The notes below the pieces were generated by a model. It did no database searches. It was not told the DNA's origin and saw nothing but the letters and a program-made list of their open reading frames with translations. A DNA stretch of 64,000 nt from Sipunculus nudus. Taxonomy: Eukaryota; Annelida; Sipuncula; Golfingiida; Sipunculidae. The stretch is taken from contig CM049311.1 of NCBI GenBank assembly GCA_026874595.1, positions 57,618,453 to 57,682,452 of the forward strand. Direction: 5' to 3'. This document shows positions 26,801-38,800 of this stretch, one piece after another. The translations under genes and the position numbers were made by a program. Each line of letters opens with the position of its first letter. Positions within the stretch are counted from its first letter, which is position 1.

Positions 26801-29800
26801 ATGTTCAGCTACACACAAAATAACATTCAAAATAAGGGTCCTCCGCTAGGTGAAATATTTTGTTATAATTCACATAAAAGATATGCAATAGTGTACTCTG
26901 ATACACATTAAATATCATCGTGTTATATGCGACCATGGTAAGAGTTTCACAAATACGACCACCCCCAAATTACGACCACTTTGCTCAGTCCCCAGGGTGG
27001 TCGTAATTGTGGGGTTCCACTGTACATAGATATGGGATGATGTATCTTTAAACTGGAATATCCTTTCCCATGAGAGTGACCTTGAATATTGCCAAATATG
27101 GTAATAATCACACAAAATCATAAATATCTCAATAAGGAATGCATGGATTGGTCCAAAAATCAAATTGACTAAAGATCTCTTATAGCTTTGTCTTCTGCAA
27201 AAGACAGGTGGCACTACCTTCTGACCTTTTCTTGTTTTCACCCCTTCTTTACCCCATCATTGCCATCAAACACTAATGGACAGATCGGGCTGAAATTATG
27301 CATGTCAGTTGATCTTGGATATATCCATCTTGTATTCAAAACTGGTGGCGCCATCTGCAATTGTTTTCATGTGGCATCCATCCATACATTTGCTCTTGGT
27401 GGATATTGCTCATATCCCAGGAGTTGTTCAATGTGTGGGTCTGCAATTTGGCATGTACATCCATCTTAGAGAGTTTTCTCATCAACCAGACAGGTGGCGC
27501 AACCTAACCTACCATTTTAATACGATTGACCGTAATGCATGTGTGCTGCTGTATTGTTGACAGGGCACACAATCGTCATGAAATCGACACGGGTAAAACA
27601 CAAAGCAAATCGTATATTTGCAGCTCACGTGAAACATTATAACATTTGATTCAATACGCTTGAAAACCACGGGATGGTGATGGTGACCTGATGATTCTAA
27701 ATTTGGGAGTTTATAACTGTGGATATCAGTCACAGAAGGCTCACTTGACCTGGGGATGTAAAGGTCATTGCACAGGTGACCTGGGGCTTAAACTTCTGCT
27801 ACAAAGCTTCAAAGGTCAGCAGGTACATAGCAATCAATGGAGCAGGCAAAAGAATTCACGAGGTGTCTTTAGTTGAGCAAATTTGAATGTGACACAGTGT
27901 TACATGTATAAACAGTTATTGAACCGCAAGTTTTTCATTTTGACGGGCATACCCATAAAGATTAAATGGAAAGAAAATGTGCATCAAAGAACGGCAGACT
28001 GGCATATGCGTCAAATTGACTCATTATTTAACAGAAATGCAGATTAGGAAGTGTCACTTGAATTCCGACTTGTCAGAATAGGTAGGCCTTGAACTAGCCA
28101 AATTTATAATTTGCATTTCATTTTAATAAAATGAAAATTCCATCAGTTCACCAAACATAAGGCAGCTTTTCATAAGAGATCGTTAGAGGTGTAAATTATT
28201 TGGGAAAATGTTTCACAAAGCACTGGTTAAATGTTTCGCCGCTTATTGCACAACTGACGTCATTACATGTACTGGGAAAACTGACTGAGACGGGATAAAT
28301 ATGTATTACAAGTCGCACCCAGACTCGTCAGAAAAATCTGAATTTTAGAATTCGATTTCCTGGTACAAGTTGTGACTTCTGCAAAGAATTTTACTGTAGT
28401 ATAAATGAATCCCCTTTTCTCAAGAAAGATTCACCGTATTGGCCCCCATATTTGGTGAAAAATATTTTTTCTAAAGTTGATAGATGGAAGAAACCATGGT
28501 AGCTTGCCTAGTGTCAGTATATGCTGCTGAAGATGGGGCCTGTTCTTCAAGGGGGGGGAGGGGGGGAGGGATTAATTGTTTGGGGATACTATGGCACATG
28601 GGATGCCAAGAAATGTCTAGTTTTAAGCCCTCAGCCCTTAGGCTGAAGGGCTATTGTCATCACCAAAGGTGTCCGTCCGTCCGGCGTCCGTTAACTTTTA
28701 CCTTGTAAGCGGGATATCTTGAAAAGGTTTCACCCTCAGAATTTCATTTCCTCATTAAAGATGTATATCAACAAAATCTCGGTCAAGTTCGAAGATGGGT
28801 GACCTTGACCTATTTTTCTACATTTTAGAGCTGATTATAGAAAAACACTTAGATGCTTATTACTCAGGAACCATTTGGTGGATTTTCACAAAACTTACTA
28901 TGATTATTGGGACTGATAGTCTGTACCTGCTACACAAATTTGGTTGCGCCACCTACAATTTCTGATTTTTAATGAATTTTTATCGGATTTTTCAACTTTG
29001 GGCTTGTGAGCGGGATATCTCTAAAAGAATTCATCGTAGGAATTTTTTATTTTTTCGGTGAAGATGTATATAGTGGCAAAATCTCAGTCAAGTTCGAAGA
29101 TGGGTGACCTTGACCTATTTTTCTACATTTTAGAGCTAATTATAGAAAAAAAATTAGAAGCTTATTTCTCTAGAACCATTGGCTGGATTTTCACAAAACT
29201 TACTATAGTTGTAGGGACTGATAGTCTGTAACTACCGCACAAGTTTTGGGGTGTGACCTGCAATTTCTGATTTTTAATGAATTTTTCTTGGATTTTTCAA
29301 TTTTGGCCTTGTTAGAGGGATATCTCTAAAAGGATTCACAATAGGAATTTTATTTCTTTGGTGAAGATGTATATCGACAAAATCTCAGTCAAGTTCGAAG
29401 ATAGGTGACCTTGACCTACTTTTCAAGGTCACAGAGCTTACAATAGAATAAAACTTAGAAGCTTATTTTTCAGGAAGCATTTGGTGGATTGTTATGAATC
29501 ATGGTACATACCTCTCCATTTTAAATTTATAACTGAGACATGTACAGATATACATCAATGTGAGAACAGATATTTAGTACTTGTTACTGTTACCACCTCT
29601 AAACACTGTTCTTTAGGCTGAGGGCTTTTGTCAGCTCCTGCTGATATTCTAGTTTAGCTCAGCTGACTGAAAGTCATCTGAGCTATAGCGATCACCCTTT
29701 GTCCGTCGTCCGTCCGTTCGTTAACAGGGTACAAATCATAACCGCTGGACCTGGAATCTTCTCACTTGACATCCTGGGAGATCCATGACAAATCTCCTTG

Positions 29801-32800
29801 AAAACCTGAAATTAGGTTTCTGTTACCCATATCCTTCGAGCTATGGGGTTCCAAAGTACCCCCCAGAATAATGCAAAATTTGATACAAAAGCTCAAGTAT
29901 CTGAATAACCATTCCATTGATCACAATGATTCTTTGCATGAATATTGATCATGGGATGTTCCATCACTTCCTGCAGACTGGTGGTGCCACCTGTATTTTT
30001 TCAAATTTTTTTCTCTTTTTTTTCAGATCTGCAATGAAACTGTCATCTGTTAACAGGGCACAAATCGTAACCACTAGACCTGGAATCTTCAAACTTAATA
30101 TCCAGGGAGGTCCATGAAAAATCTCCTTGAAAACCTGAAATTAGGTCTCTGTTACCCATATCCTTCGAGCTATGGGGCTCCAAAGTACCCCCCAGAATAA
30201 TGCCAAATTTGATACAAAAGCTCAAGTATCTGAATAACTACTTCAAAGAAGCTGTCATCTTTTAACAGGGCACAAATCATAACCGCTGGACCTAGATTCT
30301 TCTAACTTGACATCAAGGGAGGGTTATGAAAAGTCTCTTTGAAAACATGAAATTAGGTCTCTGGTACCCATATCCTTCGTAGTAAGTACCGCTCAGAATA
30401 ATTAAAAAATTGACACAAAAGCTCCAGTATCTGAATAACTAATGCATTGATCTCCATGATTCTTTGCTGGTATATTGATCATGGAGTTTTCCATCAGTTC
30501 CTGCAAACTGGTGGTGCCACCTGTATTTTTTTTCAATTTTTTAGGCATTTTTTCCCTATTTATGAGACCTTCAAATGAAGTGGTCATCTGTTAAAATGGA
30601 ACAAACTGTAACTTCTGAACCTAGAATCTTCTTACTTGACATCCAGGGAGACTAATGAAAAATCTCCTTGGAAACCTGAAATTAGGTTTCTGTTACCCAT
30701 ATTCTCCGAGCTATAGGGCTCATAAATACCCCCAAGAATAATTAAAAATTTGATACAAACAAAAGCTTCAGTATCTGAATAACTAATGCCTTGGTAGCCA
30801 TGATTCTTTGAATATATATTGATCATGGAGTGTTTCATCAGTTCCTGCAGACTGGTGACACTACCTGTATTTTTTTTCAAATTTTTAAGCATTTTTTTTT
30901 CTATTTATGAGACCTTCAAATGAAGTTGTCATCTGTCCAAAAGCCCACTGAAACCCATTTCTAAGGAATCTTCACAAAATTTATGATTTGTTTGCACTCT
31001 GGCAGTCATTTTGCTCATTGTTCAACATTCCTTGAATTCAGCTGAGCGTCATGGCCCATGGGCCACTTGTTAATAAACCAACAGGAGAATTAATTGAAGG
31101 TGATTGCAGGTGTAAATTAAAGTATTTTACTAGTATTTTAGATGTTTTGTATTCATGTTTGCTGAGCCCTGCCACTTGAAGCCAGGCATTATTGACCTTG
31201 CCAGCCACAATGATTCCAAGTAAAATGTTAACAGGTCACGGCAAGGGAATTGGGATAAGGAGACAAGTTATGTGATGGTAGTACCTACTCACCGTCTGTG
31301 CCATTCTTGTGGATTTACAAAGGGGTATACTCTCAAAATAGATATACATTCCAGAATATCTGGGTGGATGGGAGATACCTAGACAGATGCAGGGATAGAA
31401 AGAAGCTGTTGAAGTATTGTCGGTTCTTGATAAGTTAAGCTTCTTCACTGGCAGGTTTTACCTACTGTTTGGCCAATGGTTTTAAGTCTTTGAAAAAGCA
31501 ATCACATGAATATAAAACACATGGTGTCTAGCTGGTCTACCTAACCAGTGTCTTTCACATAATGTTTCAGGGTGGTATATAAAACATACATATCTCAGTG
31601 GCTCTGACATTGCAGAAGGAACTGAAGGCTGATCTGTTAGAAAGTGAGAAAAACAGGGTTGAATGTGATGAAGGTGGTGAGGCTGAGGATCCATCAGAAA
31701 AGAATGGCTCAGACTCTGACAAGAAACGTAAGTTCAGTTTCCCTAAAATATTGTTTTAATATTTACATTTCAGACTGGCACTTTTCTAAAGTAAAAATTG
31801 AGTAAAACTTCTGTATATCTATTGAAAGACAACAAGAATTGGGGAAAGGGATTGGTAGTGAGGCCACGGGAATCCCTTGAAATGAACCTTATATGACAGT
31901 GGTTAAAGATATGGTTTTTACCTCATGATGACTAATCTAATGCCTCAATATCCACTAATAAAGTCTGTATATTAAAATTGTAGTTCTTTTTAACTTAAAG
32001 ATAGTTATCACTTGTAGACCCTGGCTTTACCTTTTGTTGGGACATCCTGGAAAAAGATGTTAAACATCAGAAGCTGCAAGGGGAGTGTGACATGACAAAG
32101 TGGGTGATTCCCTATGCAGTAAGAAACAGAATTTCCTTCAGACATTTTGATCACAGTGTTAAATGTGTTCGAGCAGCATCCATACCACTCAAGGTATTCC
32201 TCCCATCAGGTGCTGATATCATGCAACAAAAAAGCAGGATGAAAATTATCGTCCAGAGGTTGATTCAACACTACATCCCATATTTCAGGAAACATTTCAA
32301 AAATTGTATCACTGATCATATACACCATGCACATTCTGAGGAAATGAAGGGCAAGAGTGATGTGGTGAGTAGGAGAATGTAATAATAATAATTGGTGAGT
32401 AAGGAAATGAAATTATAATAATTAGTTCTGCAGAAATGTCGCTGATTCAGTGTTGCAGTTCACCACTTCAGATATGTCCTCTGGCCTTAAATGTTCACAT
32501 CAAAGGCTTCATATACAGATTTCACAAAAATAAATTTGTAGATTGTCCCGACATTTAGAATTTAATTCTTACAGACTGGTTTTGTCAGCAACATTTTAGA
32601 AATATATCCTCTTTTAAGCATTCAGACTGTTATGCTATCACACTTTCAGTTTATGAAACATCTAGGATCGGTGCAGTTTGATATATTTTGCTGATGCTAT
32701 CATAATGATTTGACACTACTTCCAGATCTTAGAAGATTAAAAAACTAATAAATGCACTCTGAATTGCTTTTGTAACTAAACCAAGTACACCATGTATTCT

Positions 32801-35800
32801 AAAGATGTATTTAGAAAACATGTATATATTTGCATCTTTATTTTTTTCAAGTTGTATTTATAGACACCATTACACACTGGTACCACAGGTAAACTTATTG
32901 TATAGATTATTTACTCTATGCTAATACTATTAATCAATTTTGGTTAATTGCCTTCATAACTAGTGTTTCACATTCCTAGAATTCCATATTTGTAAATGAC
33001 ACTTGTTAAAACATGTATAAAACTGGTATTTATTTCTTTGTGAGTATTTGCAACAATGACCTGTGTATCATGTTGCATTGTTGTTATGTTAAATACATTG
33101 ATTTGTTTAAGTGAAGATATAATATGTAAATGACTTACAGGTCAGCCTTGGTGTTCATGAAGCAGATCTCTCATCAGTCGCGGGGACCATTTCAGTTATG
33201 GAGTACTTACACAGATTTGTACCAGACCAGCCTGATGGAGAGTCCCTTTATGCCATTCCTTGCCATGGTGACAGCCTTTCTGTGGAATGGATGCTAGATG
33301 CTGTCCAGGAAAGTGTTGCTGGAAATACTATGAGGGAAAAGTTACAAGGACTGGTCCCTGTTCCCCAGGAGTACGACAAAAATATGGTCCTGCTGCAGGT
33401 GAGGCTGGAGCAGAAAATTATGGATAACGTTGTAACATTTGTGTCTTTCTGAGATGCATTACTTGATATATTTTTAGACCAGTCCTGATTGCCTGTTCTA
33501 AATACAGTGAAACCTGTCTAAAGCGGACAGTCAAGGGACTAAATCATTTTGACCTTAATAGTGAGGTGTCCTTATTAGGCAGGTTGACCTTGATTGATAA
33601 CTGAGGGATTATAAATAAAGACAATGAACAGCTGCAAGAACTTGTGTATTGTATTATATCAGGTTTCATGTACATGTACAACTGATCATGCACACATCAT
33701 GCATTCAATAGTCACATACAAAATGTGATTATTTTTACTTATCTCAAGTAGTAAAAAATATGAGGAAAAGGGTCCCTGAAATCATCCGTAAAAACAATGT
33801 TCATAAATTCTTCTGCAAGTGTGCGTACGCTTTTTTTCGCGGATTCACTCGGTCCAATAAGCTCGATTTTTTTCAGATAGCGTAAGTGCCCGCCTGAAGT
33901 ATGTGTGGTGCCACCTGGTGGCATTGTCTAAACTATCCTGTTCAGCTGCCCCAATGCGATAATCTCAAAAATAATGACGACATTAATAATGCGAAGATTG
34001 TAATGGCTAACATTATTTTTTTGGGAACATTATTTTTTTATAGGTGAATGTAGCTTTAGCCTTAAATAAACTTTCTTTGATGACGGTTGTTTGGTTTGAT
34101 TTGCTTTGATGTTGATGGCATCAGAGATAAAACGAACCCCAAGGAGCTTGTTCACGGCGGCACGATACGCGTAACTATGGAGCTAGCACATGGTTGACAC
34201 TGAGCAGATCAGTTTGAGATATATTTAGCAAAACTAATTAATTTATATCAAACAGCCTGCTACAACAAAGTGCCAATTTACAGTAAGATATTGCGTGGTG
34301 AAATCAGGGATGCACGGGTAATTGGCAGTCGTTTAATCATTTTAATGACCCCGTGGTGGAACAAATAATATGCAGCTTCCCAACATGAATGATCAACCGT
34401 AAAATAAAGTGACAGGAATTTTACCACTTCACCCTGGCTGTGTTTATCCTATGAGCACATCACACCGTGACTTGAACACCTACACACATTAAGGTAACAA
34501 ATGGGGATTGCTCAGTCCTTTGTGCTCCAGTCCCGGGAACAACAGTAATGGTGGCCTTTGATGTTGTCCGGGGTGAGTGATCTGTGTCCTTAGGAGATGG
34601 CATATCGTGTCCGTATTTGTCAGGTTCATTTACTCTTAGAATGTTAGTTTGAGTTGAAATCCACTGTCCGTTGTCCGCAGTAGTGAGGTGTCCGCCTTAT
34701 ATAAGTTCCGCTTATACATAACAAATAGGGAATTTTGATGGGACTTAACTATATTGTCCGTTATAGCCAGTTGTCTGCCTTAGTGAGGTGTCTGTTAGAC
34801 CAGTTTTCACTGTAGTGTGTTTAAAAGACAGATTGAGTGTTTCTAAACTGAACTTTACAGTAAATATATATAAAATAGTGCCAAATGTTAAAAAAGGATT
34901 AAAACATGGATTGCCATGAGATTCTTTATGCTATTAAAGAGACTTGTGTCTTCCATTAAATATTTTTCTTTTCCTTTTGTTTTTGTAAGTTTAAAATTAA
35001 TATTGAGACTGACATAGATTAGACAGTTTTACCTGTGCAATCATAACTATAGCAAAAGGGTCATAAAAATATAAGGAAATGAAAGAAATGCACGCTGTTC
35101 AGATATATATATTCCTGTTTTAGCAAAACAGTCACAAAAAATTCATTAAAAATCTTAAAGTTATGAAATTTCACTTAAATTCTTCTGCTATGTGGCCTGC
35201 TCTCTGAGAGGTGAAAAGGATTTGTCTGCAATTACCTGAATTTGTCAGAAAATATTTAAGCCTTAGCTTTTATATTATCATTTTCATCACAGAACAAGAA
35301 CATTAAATGAGTGTGACTTGAATGGTTTATTTTCAAAATAGCTTCTTCATGTGAATACAAATGTTACCAATCACAAAATTATGAAGTTTCAGATTTAATT
35401 GATGTAAAATCTAGTTAAAAAATCCCACTAACAGCAGGAGCTGTCAGCATAAAATTTTACATCATGTTTCTTGGCCACCATAATGACAGCCACCTAACAG
35501 CAGAAATTGTATTTACAATATCTCTGTTTGTTCTGTTATGTAACCGTTTATCATGCCTTATTTGTGTCCATGTATAAGGCCTGATCTTTGGGGCTCTTGT
35601 TCAAATCTGTGCATTTTACATCCAAAATCACTCCCTGTTAAACACATGGTTATCTGGATGACTAAACAGCTGATCATACATTTTCAGAGGGTTCTTGCAA
35701 AGGTCTGGAAATATTATGCCATCACAGATGCCACACTTTAATTGTTTTACCAGGTCGAGGGACTTGGTGAGCCTCTAGAGTCTGGGCCCTGGATTTAATC

Positions 35801-38800
35801 ATCTTTTCATTCCACAGGACCTGATGGACCAGCTATACAGAACCAGCAGCAGTGATGAGAGGGGTACCTTGTATCATGCCAGGAATGTGTGGGACTGGTG
35901 GGGAGTAGAGGATATAGTCAGCCAGCCTTCTAGTCATGCACCAGATTTCATGAGATTTATAGCAAGTGGCCTTACCTGTATCTTAGCTTTGAAGCTCAAA
36001 GGTATGAAAAGTTTGGAGGAAAAACCAAAGGACTGTGATAACCTGCAACACAAACAAAAGTACCTGAATGACCTGGCATCTGAAGTGGTGGACTTCATCT
36101 GGCTCCATCCAAACAAGAAGGATGTGGACGACCTTCTATCTGAGGCTGAAAACCAAAGTGACTTTGAATACTGTGTTTGCAGAGAAGGTATGTGTCATTC
36201 CAGCACAGTTATTCACTTTGAGCTTAGGTGACTGTTAATCATATGAGCAGTAATTATCATCATCTGTCCATTCTGACCGATGTTTGCAATTCCTGGATTA
36301 TAAACTTCATAATTTTAAGCTAGTTACCTTTGGTTAAGTTTTACAAAAGAAACTGTTAAGGTGATTCTGACTATTTTTATGCCCCCGCCACAAAGTGGCC
36401 GGGGCATATAGTTTTACCCATGTCCGTCATTCCGTCCTTCCGTCATTCCGAAATCAAACAGTTGTACGGACTTTTTTTCGCAATGCCTGCAGATATTTGC
36501 CTGATTTTTGGTGTGTGGGCAGATATAGACCAGTTACAGATCGAGTTCGTGTTTCGTCCCATTTGACCTACTTTTGACCGTTTTACGGCTCCTAAACTTA
36601 GAAAATTTCATGAAAAATAGAAATATTCATGACAGATACACATGTACAGACTTTTTTTCGCAATGCCTGCAGATATTGACCTGATTTTTGGTGTGAGCAG
36701 ATATAGACCAGTTACAGATCGAGTTTGCGTTTCGTCCCGGTTGACCTACTTTTGACCATACAACACTTCCTGAACTTAAAAAAATTTTCAAAATTTAACA
36801 AATGTTTGTAATTTGCCCCAGGCGGGGGCATTCGTGTCGTTCCGACACATCTAGTTTACTGAAACAGGTATCTTAATCATTACCTGCAGAAACCACCAGT
36901 ATTCTGGATCGTCTTATTTTTTATGTTACCAGGATCCTGATGTATGGTATGTGAGCTCAGGTAACATATATTAATCCAAGCCAAGAAACATGTGGGTCCT
37001 GGGTTACCAACTTGATGGCTGCATCACTTGTCAGCTTTGTCTGCCAGCATATAATCAGCTCCAATTAGGTGACACCTGTACACGCATGTACGGAGGTAGT
37101 TTGACCCATTTTGGAAATTTAATCTTTAGGTTTCCCATTGAAATAGAGATTGATAATGGTCTTAAATTGAAATTGCCCTATCTTTCAATGGTAGGTAAGG
37201 TAAAGTCTGTTAGGCTTTTAAGCCTGAGACTACTGGCTCATCAGGCAGTAGCTTATTACCGTTTCTGTAGCATGAAGCAACATAGGAGTTAAGCCCCTCC
37301 TGGATGGGACACACTGGTCTGTCAGAGGTTACCTTTCTAGTATTAACTGGTACCCATTTCTACTGTTTGGTAGACAGAGGCACACTAGCAGTTGCTCAAG
37401 GGTCTTGGCATGATGAGGGGTCTGACCTGGACTTGAATTAACAACCTCTCAGTCATGAGCCCGGCACCTTAACCATTATAACAACGCTCCCTCTATCTTT
37501 CAATGGTAAAGAATCTATATTTTTAGCCCTCAGCCCTTAGGCTGATTGGCTATTGTTGTCACCCAAGCTGTCCGTCCGTCCGGCCGGCCGGCGTCCGTTA
37601 ACTTTTACCTTGTGAGCGGGATATCTTGAGAAGGATTCACCATCAAAATTTTATTTCCTTAGTAAAGATGTATATTGACAAAATCTTGGTCAAGTTCGAA
37701 GATGGGTGACCTTGACCTATTTTTCTACATTTTAGAGCTGGTTATAGAAAAACCCTTATATGCTTATTACTCGGGAAACATTTGGTGGATTTTCACAAAA
37801 CTTAGTATGATTATTGGGACTGATGGTCTGTACCTGCTACACAAGTTTGGTGGCGCCACCTACAATTTCTGATTTTTAATGAATTTTTATCGGATTTTTC
37901 AACTTTGGGCTTGTGAGCGGGATATCTCTAATAGGATTCACCGTGGGAATTTTATTTTTTCGGTGAAGATGTATATTGACAAAATCTCGGTCAAGTTCGA
38001 AGATGGGTGACCTTGACCTATTTTTCTACATTTTACAGCTGATTATAGAAAAAAACATTGAGAAGCTTATTTCTCAGGAACCATTGGGTGGATTTTCACA
38101 ATACTTACTATGATCATAGGGACTGATGGTCTGTACCTGCTGCACAAGTTTGGGGGGCCACCTATAATTTCTGATTTTTTAATTTCTGATGGTACATACC
38201 TCTCCATTTTAAATTTATAACTGAGACATGTACAGATATACATCCATGTGAGAACAGATATTTAGTACTTGTTACTGTTACCACTTCTAAACACTGTTCT
38301 TTTGGCTGAGGGCTTTTGTCAGCTTCTGCTGATATTCTAGTTTTGGTAGAGCATACTTTTGGCTGTTTAAATACATAATGAGATACAATCTTTAAAAGTC
38401 TTGGTCTTTTGTAAGTGCATAAACTGAAAAAAGAAATAGGTAATATATTGTTTGTTGTCAGTTTTCATTCACCTGACCATCATTTTAGAAGTAAAATTAC
38501 CATAGTGTTAACTATAAAGTTAAAATTAGTTTCCTATTTCGGTAACAGCATTATATGTATACTATCTACCTGTATGAGTTAATGACCCACAACTACCATG
38601 TAGAGTTAAAATACCTCTGAAACTCTTAACAATCATCAAAAATGCATTAACAGTACAAGGAAGAATAAAACTGTATAGACATACCAAGGTGAATACCAGG
38701 ACTCAACCCTATATTTAAAATATAGAAGATGGCACTTTATAGTTTAAGACAGGATACCAATTCTTCTCTCCTGTTTCCTAGAAAATGCCAAGTATGGACT

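Noticed and set aside
31571-31615. Alternative acceptors for exon 6 (after TTTCAG at 31570 and CTCAG at 31598)
   Set aside because: Both give in-frame stops at once; only 31616 keeps the frame open.
33739-33924. Minus-strand open frame inside the TIR element at 33505-34812
   Set aside because: Too short and not recognisable as a transposase; treated as non-coding interior.
35553-35741. Open frame just before exon 9
   Set aside because: Intronic; it lacks an acceptor/donor pair in phase and has no family similarity.
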